DNA of 39,543 nt, from assembly GCA_964346475.1 (NCBI GenBank), contig CAYFUM010000013.1, positions 1 to 39,543 on the forward strand, written 5' to 3'. Below are positions 25,212 to 34,113 of this stretch, in pieces. The notes under the pieces were generated by a model that was not told where the DNA came from, made no database searches, and saw only the letters and a list, made by a program, of their open reading frames with translations. The number at the start of each line of letters is the position of its first letter. Position 1 is the stretch's first letter. The DNA comes from DTU036 sp964346475. GTDB lineage: Bacteria > Bacillota > Clostridia > Peptostreptococcales > Acidaminobacteraceae. The position numbers and the translations under genes are program-made.

Positions 25212-26471
25212 CTATTTTTCAAAAATTACTTTTCCTTTTTTAATCACTTTATCAGTATGGTTTATCCCAAAATGATAGACCATATACTCGAGGTTTGGTA
25301 CATCAAAGATAGCAATATCTGCTAGTTTTCCCTCCACTAGAGATCCTCTATCCCCTTCAAGACCCAGGGCTGCAGCTGCATTTATCGTCACTGCTGTGAT
25401 TACCTCATCGGGGGTCATCTTAAGAAGTAGCGACCCTAGACTCATCATAAACTGCAGGTTTTCACTGGGACAGGACCCAGGATTATAGTCTGTAGATATA
25501 GCTATGGGGACCCTTCTTTCTATCATCTTCCTAGCGGGTGCAACCCTACTGGACTGGAGGTTAAAGCTGGTTCCCGGCAGGAGTACCGCCACCACCCCCT
25601 CTTCAGCAAGGCGTGAAATACTCCTATCATTTACAGCCATTAGGTGCTCTGCGGAAATACAGCCCACATCGGCAGCCAGCTCTCCTCCCCCTAGATCTAC
25701 TATTTCATCGGCGTGGAGTTTGGGTATAAGACCAAGCTTTTTTCCAGCCTCCAGTATCCTTCTAGACTGCTCAACTGTGAAAACACCCTCTTCGCAGAAG
25801 ACATCATTAAATTTTGCAAGCTTTCTCTCTGCTACCAGGGGAAGAATCTCATCTACCAGCACATCGACAAATTCATCGGATCTTCCTTCAAACTCCTGGG
25901 GTACAGCGTGGGCTCCCATAAAGGTGGATACAAGATCTAGATCCTCCTGGTCGTTAAGTTTCTTTGCAACCTCCATCTGCCTTATTTCGGTATCAAAGTC
26001 TCCAATGCCATAGCCAGACTTGGCCTCCACCGTAGTTACGCCAAAGCTCTTCATGATATCCAGGCTCTTTTTAGCCTTGTCATAGAGCTCCTCTGCACTA
26101 GCCTTTCTTGTAGCCCTAACAGTGGAATGGATTCCTCCTCCCGAGGCTAATATATCCAGATAGGCCACTCCTTCAAGCTTCTGCCTAAACTCATTTTCCC
26201 TACTACCCCCATGGACTAGATGGGTGTGGCAATCAATTAGTCCTGGGCTTACAAGCTTTCCCCTGCCATCAATAAATAGTGTCTTTTCGTCTACCTCTAT
26301 ATGTCCTGGTAGGTCTCCTTCTCCCACATAGATTATTCTCTCATCCGCCACAGCCAAGATACCATTCTCTATAAGGCCAATTTCAGCTTGAGAAGCTCCC
26401 CTGCGCGCCTTGTTTTCACCCCTTAGAGTAATTAGATTGTCAATATTTCTTATTACCAGTGTTGCTTTCAT
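25212..26471 (-). CDS. hutI: Imidazolonepropionase
   Basis: 419 residues, amidohydrolase superfamily. It opens imidazolonepropionate to N-formiminoglutamate. Metal site: IDCHTHLVHGG (H82, H84), with KLHADEIVDLGG and the late aspartate in STDYNPGSCPSENL. Start: AGGA 6 nt before ATG. It is the first gene of the hut operon, about 80 nt after the predicted start site of a sigma-54 promoter. No formiminoglutamate-processing gene (hutG or ftcD) is in the window, so that step must be encoded elsewhere. Confidence 0.95.
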   Translation of the reverse strand: MKATLVIRNIDNLITLRGENKARRGASQAEIGLIENGILAVADERIIYVGEGDLPGHIEVDEKTLFIDGRGKLVSPGLIDCHTHLVHGGSRENEFRQKLEGVAYLDILASGGGIHSTVRATRKASAEELYDKAKKSLDIMKSFGVTTVEAKSGYGIGDFDTEIRQMEVAKKLNDQEDLDLVSTFMGAHAVPQEFEGRSDEFVDVLVDEILPLVAERKLAKFNDVFCEEGVFTVEQSRRILEAGKKLGLIPKLHADEIVDLGGGELAADVGCISAEHLMAVNDRSISRLAEEGVVAVLLPGTSFNLQSSRVAPARKMIERRVPIAISTDYNPGSCPSENLQFMMSLGSLLLKMTPDEVITAVTINAAAALGLEGDRGSLVEGKLADIAIFDVPNLEYMVYHFGINHTDKVIKKGKVIFEK

Positions 26472-26561
26472 AAATATTCCTAACTCCTTATCAGCCTTAT
26501 ATAGTCCACAAGCTTTCTATAACCAGTATAACATCTCTAGGCTTCTCTAGATGATAGATAA

Positions 26562-26577
26562 AGCAAGATAGATGCCA
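26562..26577 (-). promoter_or_regulatory. Sigma-54 promoter of the hut operon
   Basis: On the minus strand TGGCAT-CTATC-TTGCT, matching the TGGCAC-N5-TTGCW consensus, with the invariant GG and GC 10 nt apart. Transcription should start near 26551. It lies between a terminator and hutI, and the gene just upstream encodes a sigma-54 activator. Confidence 0.8.
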
Positions 26578-26586
26578 ACTTTACAG

Positions 26587-26616
26587 AAAAAAAGCATAGT
26601 CCATGCTATGCTTTTT
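26587..26616 (-). terminator. Terminator between the activator gene and the hut operon
   Basis: Stem AAAAAGCATAG / CTATGCTTTTT with a six-base loop and T7 on the minus strand. It insulates hutI from transcripts of the regulator. Confidence 0.85.
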
Positions 26617-26641
26617 CCCCTTAAACTAGTTCTATGAAAAT

Positions 26642-26662
26642 AGTGCTTTATTTTCAAGCAGT
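26642..26662. promoter_or_regulatory. Upstream activator site 1 for the hut promoter
   Basis: Imperfect dyad AGTGCTT-N7-AAGCAGT, 21 bp, with the same arms and spacing as site 2. It is centred about 100 bp upstream of the predicted sigma-54 start site, a normal position for an enhancer. Confidence 0.6.
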
Positions 26663-26693
26663 TCTTTTCTAAGGCCAAATTAAAATAAAACAG

Positions 26694-26714
26694 AGTGTTT
26701 CATTTTGAAGCACT
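26694..26714. promoter_or_regulatory. Upstream activator site 2 for the hut promoter
   Basis: Imperfect dyad AGTGTTT-N7-AAGCACT, 21 bp, centred 52 bp from site 1, about five turns of DNA, so both lie on one face of the helix. It overlaps the stop codon of the activator gene. Confidence 0.6.
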
Positions 26715-28347
26715 ATTCGGGTCTATGAATCCCCAGCTTTCTCATCCTGTAGACCATGCTCTGCCTGGTTAAGCCCAGTACCTGGGCAGTCCTTTTAACA
26801 TTCCACAGGTGTTTTTCCAGTTCCTCTAGAATTATCCTTCTCTCCATAAGGTCCAGTCTCTCCTGAAGATTTAAATCCCCTGGCTCCCCTGGCTGGCTTT
26901 CAATGTCTATATTCATGATGTTTTTAATATAGTCAGGGATGTTTTTTACTCCGAGGACAGTCTCCCCCTGGTCGGAATTAATCATTAGACTCTCAATAAA
27001 GTGGGAGAGTTCTCTGACATTGCCTGGCCAGCCATGGCTTTTCATAAGTTCTCTTAGCTCAAAGTCTATGGTTTTTACCTCCCTATTCATCCTGGTATTA
27101 TTATTATGAATAAAGTGATCAGCAAGTTCAAAGATATCATCTTCCCTATCTACAAGCCTTGGAATATAGAGATTGTAGCCGGCTATCCTATAAAAGAGGT
27201 CCTGCCTAAGTTTTTTCTTTTCAATGAGCCTGTAGGGGTCCTCATTCATGGCTGACAGTACCCTGCAGCTGATTTCATAGGACTTATTTGCCCCCAGTCT
27301 TCTGGCAGTTTTTTCCTGGAGAACCCTGAGGAGCTTGGTCTGCATAGCCTGAGACATGGAATTTATTTCATCTAGAAAAATTGTCCCCTGCCCTGCCTCT
27401 TCAAAAAGTCCAGCGCTGTCTAGAGCCCCTGTATAGGCCCCCTTGACCGAACCAAAGAGGATGCTTTCTAAAAGATTCTCTGGAATAGCTGAGCAGTTAA
27501 TAGCTATAAAGGGCTCCTCCCTGCGCTTACCAAAGTTGTGAATACTCTGGGCAAAGACCTCCTTACCGGTCCCTGTATCCCCTACAAGTAGGATGCTATT
27601 ATCCAGCCAGGCCAGGGACTGGGCCTCCTTTATGAGTTTTTTAATGGCTTGGCTAGATCCCACAATATCTGAAAAGCCATACCTGGTGCCACTTTTTCTC
27701 AGCCTTTTATCGGGCCCCTTAATTTGGCTAAACTGCCTTCTAAGTTCACTTATTTCTGTCAGCAGGGCTCTGAGTTTGGACTCATCCTTGCTTATAGAAT
27801 AGACTCCCCAGACCCCCTCTTCATTTTTAATTGGGACTGTGCTATAGGACTTGTAGATGGGGGTTCCCCCACTGTAGGCGTGGGCACTGTATTTTTCAAG
27901 AATGGCCTCACCGCTCCTTTGCACCATCATATGCTCGGATTTCTCCGGATCATTATAGCCATAGGCCTCCCAGATGTTTTTACCCAGCATATCCTCTTTG
28001 TTTTTTCTTTCCAGCTCCTCCATGGCCCTGTTGTAGACCAGGATCCTTCCCCCGCTGTCGGTTAAAAGTACCCCATCATTCAAGGCTTCAATTATCCTTT
28101 CATAGGCAAGGACTAGGTTGGATTTTCTATCCTCTAAAACCAGGAGCTGGGCCTCTAAAAAATCCAGCTCAAAAACAAGGCACCTGTACTCCCTAGTAAA
28201 AATATCTATCCTGCCTTCCTTTAATTCCCCAGCCTCTAGCATCTCCTCAATTATAGGGGGAAGTTCTTGGCTGGACCAAAGGATCCTATCCTCTCTTTTA
28301 ATCAGAAGATAGGGGCCCTGCCCTAATTTACTTTTTACCTTATCCAT
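26713..28347 (-). CDS. Sigma-54-dependent activator with PAS domain, likely hut regulator
   Basis: 544 residues. Order: N-terminal region of unknown type (1-75), PAS domain (about 80-190, IIEALNDGVLLTDSGGRILV), AAA+ domain (about 225-455), Fis-type helix-turn-helix (about 507-544, WNVKRTAQVLGLTRQSMVYR). Walker A is GDTGTGKE (256-263) and Walker B GTIFLDE (321-327). The sigma-54 contact loop reads GAYTGA (303-308), a conservative F-to-Y change from GAFTGA. It should bind DNA upstream and use ATP to open RpoN promoters; the dyads and sigma-54 promoter before hutI make hut the obvious target. Start: ATG 28347 with AGGAG 7 nt upstream (a GTG just before it is less likely). Confidence 0.92.
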   Translation of the reverse strand: MDKVKSKLGQGPYLLIKREDRILWSSQELPPIIEEMLEAGELKEGRIDIFTREYRCLVFELDFLEAQLLVLEDRKSNLVLAYERIIEALNDGVLLTDSGGRILVYNRAMEELERKNKEDMLGKNIWEAYGYNDPEKSEHMMVQRSGEAILEKYSAHAYSGGTPIYKSYSTVPIKNEEGVWGVYSISKDESKLRALLTEISELRRQFSQIKGPDKRLRKSGTRYGFSDIVGSSQAIKKLIKEAQSLAWLDNSILLVGDTGTGKEVFAQSIHNFGKRREEPFIAINCSAIPENLLESILFGSVKGAYTGALDSAGLFEEAGQGTIFLDEINSMSQAMQTKLLRVLQEKTARRLGANKSYEISCRVLSAMNEDPYRLIEKKKLRQDLFYRIAGYNLYIPRLVDREDDIFELADHFIHNNNTRMNREVKTIDFELRELMKSHGWPGNVRELSHFIESLMINSDQGETVLGVKNIPDYIKNIMNIDIESQPGEPGDLNLQERLDLMERRIILEELEKHLWNVKRTAQVLGLTRQSMVYRMRKLGIHRPE

Positions 28348-28409
28348 CACAGTTCTCCTGGGCTAAAATACGGCTTAAAGCGAAAATCTTGGCCTAGCAA
28401 ATTTACACC

Positions 28410-28440
28410 ATTATATCACAGGACAAATGGCCCTTCCCAA
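28410..28440 (-). promoter_or_regulatory. Likely promoter of the activator gene
   Basis: On the minus strand an extended -10 TGATATAAT (28410-28418), with TTGGGA 19 nt before the TATAAT hexamer. The leader would be about 55 nt. It lies after the terminator of the sugar operon. Confidence 0.5.
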
Positions 28441-28460
28441 GGCCAGTAATATATTAATGT

Positions 28461-28497
28461 AAAAAAAGTGAGTCCTATTTAAAATAAGGACCCACTT
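28461..28497 (-). terminator. Terminator of the sugar operon
   Basis: On the minus strand AAGTGGGTCCTTATT pairs with AATAGGACTCACTT (one G-T pair) and is followed by T7. It starts a few bases after the ROK gene stop. Confidence 0.9.
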
Positions 28498-28504
28498 AAA
28501 CTTG

Positions 28505-29464
28505 CTAGATTTGGGCTAGCTTGCCCCAGTTAAATCTCCCACTTGGCCCGCAGACTGCCAGGGCTGCAGCTCCATAGAGGCCGCCATTCTGGCCAAAATC
28601 CGAAGCCTCCACCAGGAGTTTTTCATTGGCCTTCCTATAAATAAGGCCGCTGAGTTCTTTTCTAAGGCTATTTTCAAAGAGATCAAAGGACTGGGAAACC
28701 CCTCCCCCAACCACTATCTTCTGGGGATTTAGAAGATTTACAGCGCTGGCCAGAGCCTTGGCTAGGTAGGAGCCTTCTTGTTCATAGGTCTTTAGTGCTA
28801 AGCTATTTCCCCCTCTAGCTAGCTGGGCTAGGGTCCTTGCGTCAAGGCCATCATTACTCCCAGCATCTCCTGCTAATTTCAGATAGTTCTTTACTATACC
28901 TGGTCCCGAGGCGTACATCTCTAGGCAGCCCCTGGAACCACAGCCGCAGAGCCTTCCCTTTTCTTCCACCACAATGTGTCCGATCTCTCCAGCACTGCCA
29001 TAGCCTCCATAATAAAGGCTATTGTTCACAAAAATTCCTCCGCCCACGCCATTGGATACAGTAAGATATAAAAAGTCACTGTTATTCTGGCATCTGCCAA
29101 AGACCTTTTCAGCTAGGGCGCAGGCCTGGCCATCATTGTCAACATAGACAGGAAGATTAAACTCTTCCTCCAGGATTTCCTTTATCCTAATATTTCCAAG
29201 ACCTGAGAAAACAGCCTCTATCCACAGCCCCCTTCCTGGGTCTGCTAGACCTGGAATTGTCACTCCAAGGGCTGAAAACTTCTTTTCCCTATGGCCGGCT
29301 AGTAATTCTCTAGTTGTTGAGACTAGATTATAAATGAGCTCTTCCTCAGAGTAAATGGCCCATTCCTTCTTTAGCCAGTCGTGGATTCTACCTTCCTGGT
29401 CCATAAGAGCCACCATAAGCTTGGAGCCACCTATATCAAGAGCCAGAAGAAAGTCTCCCACCAC
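28505..29464 (-). CDS. ROK-family sugar kinase
   Basis: 319 residues. The ATP loop is ALDIGGSKLMVA near the N-terminus; the ROK zinc site is GRLCGCGSRGCLEMYASGPG, preceded by GEIGHIVVEEKG. There is no N-terminal DNA-binding domain, so it is a kinase rather than a NagC-type repressor. Likely phosphorylates a hexose or amino sugar. It starts at GTG, sharing one base with the TAG of the preceding gene (TAGTG); a second GTG follows at once. It is the last gene of the operon. Confidence 0.88.
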   Translation of the reverse strand: MVGDFLLALDIGGSKLMVALMDQEGRIHDWLKKEWAIYSEEELIYNLVSTTRELLAGHREKKFSALGVTIPGLADPGRGLWIEAVFSGLGNIRIKEILEEEFNLPVYVDNDGQACALAEKVFGRCQNNSDFLYLTVSNGVGGGIFVNNSLYYGGYGSAGEIGHIVVEEKGRLCGCGSRGCLEMYASGPGIVKNYLKLAGDAGSNDGLDARTLAQLARGGNSLALKTYEQEGSYLAKALASAVNLLNPQKIVVGGGVSQSFDLFENSLRKELSGLIYRKANEKLLVEASDFGQNGGLYGAAALAVCGPSGRFNWGKLAQI

Positions 29465-30456
29465 TACTCACCTGCTTTTAGGGCTGAGTCAAAGCTAACT
29501 CTTGAGGGGTAGAAGTTTATTTTTTTGGTAAACTCAAAGGCCTCCCTGGCGCCAAAGAGTCTATCCATGCCGCTGTCTTCCCACTCTACGGAAAGAGGCC
29601 CCCCATAGGAGATTTGGTTTAGCTCTCTGATTATGCCATCAAAGTCCACATCGCCGTGGCCCAGGGATACGAAGTTCCAGCCCCTGCGGGTGTCGCCAAA
29701 CTCAATATGGCTTCCCAGGATTCCCGCCCTTCCATCTAGACTAAGCTTTACATCCTTCATATGGACATGGTAAATCCGGTCGCTAAAATCCCTGATGAAA
29801 ATATTGGGATTTATGCCCTGCCAGACCAGGTGGGAGGGGTCAAAGTTAAGGCCTAGGGTACTTCTATTATCAAAGGTCTCAAAGAGTCTTTTAGTAGAGT
29901 AGTAGTCAAAGGCAATTTCAGTAGGATGAACTTCCAGGGCAAACTTGACGCCACACTGGTCAAACTCGTCAAAAATTGGTGTCCAAAGCCTTTTAATTTC
30001 CTGGAAACCCTCCTCTATCATGGCTTCGGTGGTTTGGGGAAAGGAGTACCAGTAGGCCCAGATAGGAGAACCGGTAAATCCGGTTACCACCTCTACCCCA
30101 AGCTTTTTTGCAGCTCTAGCTACCAGCTTCATCTGCCCTATTCCCCACTGGCGGATTTCCTCAGGTTTACCCGCTAGTTCCGATGGGGCAAAATTATCCA
30201 GTCTCTCATCCCACCTATCGCCAACACACTGGCCATAAAGATGGGCTCCCAGGGCCCAAACCTTTAAATTATAGCGGTCTAAAACCGACTGGAACCACAG
30301 AAAATACTCTTCATCCTCTAGAATTCTCTCCACGTCCACATGGGCATGGGCTGCTACCTCAATGCCTTCATAACCGATTTCACTGACCTCTTTGCAGAGT
30401 TCTTCCAGGCTAAGGTCTCCATACTGCCCAGTGGTTATTGTTATAGGTCTTTTCAC
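29464..30456 (-). CDS. TIM-barrel sugar isomerase/epimerase family (IolE-like)
   Basis: 330 residues of the AP endonuclease 2 / xylose isomerase-like barrel. FALEVHPTEIAFDYYSTKRL, LGLNFDPSHLVWQGINP, IYHVHMKDVK and LSVEWEDSGMDRLFGA supply the expected metal-binding glutamates, histidines and aspartates. It probably isomerises or dehydrates a sugar or keto-inositol-like intermediate. Start: GTG with AGGAGG 5 nt upstream, 9 nt after the oxidoreductase stop. Confidence 0.85.
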   Translation of the reverse strand: MKRPITITTGQYGDLSLEELCKEVSEIGYEGIEVAAHAHVDVERILEDEEYFLWFQSVLDRYNLKVWALGAHLYGQCVGDRWDERLDNFAPSELAGKPEEIRQWGIGQMKLVARAAKKLGVEVVTGFTGSPIWAYWYSFPQTTEAMIEEGFQEIKRLWTPIFDEFDQCGVKFALEVHPTEIAFDYYSTKRLFETFDNRSTLGLNFDPSHLVWQGINPNIFIRDFSDRIYHVHMKDVKLSLDGRAGILGSHIEFGDTRRGWNFVSLGHGDVDFDGIIRELNQISYGGPLSVEWEDSGMDRLFGAREAFEFTKKINFYPSRVSFDSALKAGE

Positions 30457-30465
30457 AGAAACCTC

Positions 30466-31506
30466 CTAGTCTATCTCTATAATGCTCTTTGTCCTGGCAG
30501 ACTCTTCATTGGCAAAAATCACCTTCATGGTATGAAGAACGCTCTCGCCGCTAATTATTGACTCCCTATTTTCCAGAATACTGCTTATAAACTCATCTAT
30601 TACCCCTGTGGAAGTCCTGCCCCCAGTGGTCTGCTCCTTATTTGAAGTCAGTAGGTCCAGCTCGTAAAAGATGTTTGATCCATCACTTTTTTCCACAATA
30701 AGGGAATATCTCTCATCATCATAGCAGCGGATTACACCACCCTCTAGATAAATCTTGGTGGAATTATCCTCCTTGCCATAGTTTGTCCAACCCACATGCA
30801 TGGTGCCAAGGGCTCCATTCTCCAGGGTGTAGATTGCATAGGCATTATCGTCTACAGATATAGGATTACCCGCTGAGTCCTTTTTATTAAGGGTTTCTAG
30901 CTGGGCAAAGGTCTTGCTTATCTTTAGACCAGTAATATACTGTAGGGCGTCGGTTTTATGAACTCCCAGGTCTGCCATAGCACCAAAATTGGCAATTTTT
31001 TTATCAAAAAACCAGGAGTTCTTAAGGCCAGTCCATCCCTCGGGACCCGGATGGCAGAAGGAGGTCTTAAAGGAAATAACCTGGCCCATCTCCCCAGACA
31101 GTATTATCTTTCTTGCCTGGGCATGGGCTTTGGCCAGCCTCTGGTTTTGACCTATCATAAGAATCTTTCCTGCTTTTTTTGCACTATCTACCATGGCCTG
31201 GGCATCCTCTAGATTGGAAGCCATGGGCTTCTCGCAAAGTACATGCTTACCTGCTTCTAGCGCCTGGAGGGTGACCTGGGCGTGGAGGTAGTTTGGAACA
31301 CAAACACTGACTGCATCCACATCCGAGGCCAGAAGGGCCTCGATGCTTTCGTAGGCCTTGCCACCATACTTATCAGCACACTTCTGGGCTTCATAAAAGG
31401 TCCTATTGTAGAAGGCCACCAGTTCACAGCTGAGATTTTCAGCATATTCGGGTATATGTCTAACCTGAGCTATCTTTCCACAACCTATAATTCCAATTTT
31501 TATCAT
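30466..31506 (-). CDS. Gfo/Idh/MocA-family oxidoreductase
   Basis: 346 residues. The N-terminal Rossmann domain has GIIGCGKIAQVRHIPEY and the catalytic-site signature HVLCEKPMASNLEDA. The C-terminal sheet domain contains ADLGVHKTDALQYITG with the usual catalytic histidine. It oxidises or reduces a sugar hydroxyl with NAD(P). With the TIM-barrel and Rbs-type importer next to it, the pair resembles inositol- or ketosugar-type catabolic steps. Start: AAAGGA 8 nt before ATG. Confidence 0.9.
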   Translation of the reverse strand: MIKIGIIGCGKIAQVRHIPEYAENLSCELVAFYNRTFYEAQKCADKYGGKAYESIEALLASDVDAVSVCVPNYLHAQVTLQALEAGKHVLCEKPMASNLEDAQAMVDSAKKAGKILMIGQNQRLAKAHAQARKIILSGEMGQVISFKTSFCHPGPEGWTGLKNSWFFDKKIANFGAMADLGVHKTDALQYITGLKISKTFAQLETLNKKDSAGNPISVDDNAYAIYTLENGALGTMHVGWTNYGKEDNSTKIYLEGGVIRCYDDERYSLIVEKSDGSNIFYELDLLTSNKEQTTGGRTSTGVIDEFISSILENRESIISGESVLHTMKVIFANEESARTKSIIEID

Positions 31507-31531
31507 GTCTGCTTCCTTTCCCAGTTGATAA

Positions 31532-32542
31532 CTAACCGAATCTTCTTCTATTTTGAAAGTTTTGCATTAGTACAGCAACAACGATTATGGCACCACTTAT
31601 GGCACCGTTTAGGAAGGTAGACACATCGGCAGCAGTAAGGATATTGCTGATCATTTTAAACATAATAACACCTGTAAAGGTACCAATAATCTTTCCTCGC
31701 CCGCCACTCATAGCTGTGCCTCCAATTGCTACTGCAGCTATGGTTTCCATCTCATAGCCTACAGCCGCACTGGCTGCAGCTACTGCTGTCATCCTGGAAG
31801 CGTAGACCACAGCTGCCAATCCACACATAATGCCAGTAATTGTAAAGGTAAGGGTTTTTACAAGATCCACATTTACGCCTGATAGTCTAGCAGAAGTCTC
31901 ATTGCTTCCTATAGCATAAATATGTTTTCCAAGCTTGGTATGCTTCATTATTATGTCAAAGATTATAGTTGCAACTATAAAAATTATCATGAGATAAGGT
32001 ATTTTAAATTTGGGACCAAGCTGAACTCCACCCACTGCCAGCTGTCTAAACTGGTTAAAGAGCTCCCTGTCCACCGTAAATGGTCCTCCGGAACCAAAGT
32101 GATTGATTATGGAGCGGCAGGCACCCATCATGGCCATTGTAGCTACCATGGCGGGCATCCCCCCCTTGGTGATAAGTAGCCCATTGGTGGTTCCAATTAC
32201 AATTCCAAAGGCTATACAAAAAAGCAGCATGAGCCAGGGACTGCCGGTTTTATTCAGAACCAAAATACCAAAGCCACCTATTATGGCTACCTGGGAACCC
32301 ACTGAGATATCAATTTGCCCTGCAGAGATAACCATGCTCATCCCCATAGATATTAGTCCTATCATGGAACTCTGAACAAATATGTTGGAGATATTTGTCC
32401 AGGTAAAAAAATTCTTATTGACCGATGCAGCAATAATAACTAGTAGGATAAAGGAGAGCACAAAACTATATTCGGAAATTAGTAATTTGAAAATATCTTT
32501 AATTGAAATAGTCTTTTTTTCCTTGGTACTGGTTTTAGGCAT
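31532..32542 (-). CDS. Sugar ABC transporter permease, RbsC-like
   Basis: 336 residues with about eight to ten membrane helices; family segments GMSMVISAGQIDISVGSQVA, ITKGGMPAMVATMAMMGACR and AIGSNETSARLSGVNV are present. It forms the membrane channel with the RbsA-like ATPase. Start at ATG 32542, with TGGAGG 9 nt upstream; the frame is open further upstream but that overlaps the ATPase gene. The start overlaps the ATPase stop by 8 bases. Confidence 0.92.
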   Translation of the reverse strand: MPKTSTKEKKTISIKDIFKLLISEYSFVLSFILLVIIAASVNKNFFTWTNISNIFVQSSMIGLISMGMSMVISAGQIDISVGSQVAIIGGFGILVLNKTGSPWLMLLFCIAFGIVIGTTNGLLITKGGMPAMVATMAMMGACRSIINHFGSGGPFTVDRELFNQFRQLAVGGVQLGPKFKIPYLMIIFIVATIIFDIIMKHTKLGKHIYAIGSNETSARLSGVNVDLVKTLTFTITGIMCGLAAVVYASRMTAVAAASAAVGYEMETIAAVAIGGTAMSGGRGKIIGTFTGVIMFKMISNILTAADVSTFLNGAISGAIIVVAVLMQNFQNRRRFG

Positions 32543-34040
32543 AATCTTCAACCTCCACATTTCCACCCGTAGAATAATACATAACATTTTTCTCCGTCAG
32601 CTGGTCTCTATCTAAAACACCATTTACTTCACCCTGGTAAAGTACTAGACACTTTCCTGCCAACTTCTGTATTTCAGGAAACTCTGCAGAAAAGACTATA
32701 ACAGCCTTGCCTGCTTCTGCCAGTCTTAAAATCAAGTGATATATTTCAAATTTTGCACCCACATCTATTCCCTGGGTGGGGTTATCAAAAAGTAGTACAT
32801 CGGCGTCGGCCTCTAGCCATTTTCCAAGAATAACCTTCTGCTGGTTACCCCCTGATAGAGAGGTGATTACATTTCTTGGATTTGCGGATCTAATACTTAG
32901 GGAATCTTTATGGAAATTATAATTCTTCTCAACTTCTTTAGAGGGTATTAGCAGCTTTTTAAACTTAGAATTTAAATATGCCATATTAAAATTGTCTAGG
33001 ATGGAAAGGTCATTATGAATACCTCTTTCCTTTCTCATCCTGGGAACAAGGCCAATTCCCCTTTTCATAAAGCTTCTAACACTAGAACCTGGTTTTATCT
33101 CGCTGTCTCCAACGAGAATTCTACCAGTAAAGCTCTCCTCACCAAAAAGAGCATCTGCCAGGGCCTCTCTACCGCTACCCTGGAGTCCTGTTATTGCTAG
33201 GATCTCACCCCTGTGAAGATCAAAGCTAATATCCCTAAAGTTCTTACCCGACAAATTTTGGACCGATAGGGCTATTTCTTCACCACAGTGATTTACATAG
33301 CTTGAAAAGTCGTCCTCGAGGAGATATCTTCCTATCATCATCTCTGTTAACTTGTCTTCATCAATATCTATAAAGCTTCCCTTGGATACCAGCTTGCCGT
33401 CCCTGAGGACATAGTATTTTTCGCAGATTTCAAATAGCTCTGGCATCTTGTGGGATATGTAAATAAAACTCACGCCCTGTTTTTCAAGCTCCCGCATAAT
33501 TTCAAATAAATTATAAATTTCCTCTGTTGTTAAGGCAGTGGATGGCTCATCCATGATTATTAGCTCTGATTTAAAAAGCAGAGACTTGGCAATTTCCACC
33601 AGCTGCTTATCAGCCGCTTGAAGGTTACCAGTTATGGTAGTGGGGTCTATATCTACCTTCATGCGGGAAAAAACCTCCTGGCACTGCTTTATCATTTCTT
33701 TTTTATCAAGTAGTAGAGCCTGCCTGCTTAATTCTTCCCCTAGAAACATGTTTTCAAAGACCCTAAGGTCATTGCACAGGTTAAGTTCCTGGTGAATGAA
33801 CCTAATTCCATGTTGGTTAGCCACCCTGATATTTGAAATCTGAATCTCTTCACCATTGATAAAAATACCACCCTCTGTAGGGTCATAGGTTCCCGCCAGA
33901 ATATTCATTAGGGTCGACTTACCCGCACCATTCTCACCAACAAGGCCCACTATTTCTCCACTATCAATTTCAAAATCTACCCTATCAAGAGCTCTTACTG
34001 GCCCAAAGTCCTTAACTATTCCTTTCATTTCTACCAGCAT
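32535..34040 (-). CDS. Sugar ABC transporter ATP-binding protein, RbsA/MglA-like
   Basis: 501 residues with two fused nucleotide-binding domains, as in RbsA, MglA and AraG. The first has Walker A GENGAGKST (35-43) and LIMDEPSTALT; the second has a degenerate Walker A (GLQGSGREAL) but a strong signature LSGGNQQKVILGKWL and LLFDNPTQGIDVG. The asymmetry is normal for this family. Start: AAGGGGTGAG 5 nt before ATG. It lies 73 nt after the binding-protein gene, separated by a hairpin. Confidence 0.94.
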   Translation of the reverse strand: MLVEMKGIVKDFGPVRALDRVDFEIDSGEIVGLVGENGAGKSTLMNILAGTYDPTEGGIFINGEEIQISNIRVANQHGIRFIHQELNLCNDLRVFENMFLGEELSRQALLLDKKEMIKQCQEVFSRMKVDIDPTTITGNLQAADKQLVEIAKSLLFKSELIIMDEPSTALTTEEIYNLFEIMRELEKQGVSFIYISHKMPELFEICEKYYVLRDGKLVSKGSFIDIDEDKLTEMMIGRYLLEDDFSSYVNHCGEEIALSVQNLSGKNFRDISFDLHRGEILAITGLQGSGREALADALFGEESFTGRILVGDSEIKPGSSVRSFMKRGIGLVPRMRKERGIHNDLSILDNFNMAYLNSKFKKLLIPSKEVEKNYNFHKDSLSIRSANPRNVITSLSGGNQQKVILGKWLEADADVLLFDNPTQGIDVGAKFEIYHLILRLAEAGKAVIVFSAEFPEIQKLAGKCLVLYQGEVNGVLDRDQLTEKNVMYYSTGGNVEVEDYA

Positions 34041-34068
34041 CTACTCACCCCTTTAAATACGTATGTAA

Positions 34069-34102
34069 ACAATGAACCGACCCAAAAGAATCGGTTCATT
34101 GT
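34069..34102 (-). promoter_or_regulatory. Intercistronic hairpin between binding protein and ATPase genes
   Basis: Perfect 12-bp stem (ACAATGAACCGA / TCGGTTCATTGT) with a 10-nt loop, no long T-run after it. Such hairpins commonly stabilise the 3' end of the binding-protein message or end part of the transcripts, giving more binding protein than transporter. Confidence 0.75.
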
Positions 34103-34113
34103 CACTAGTAGGC

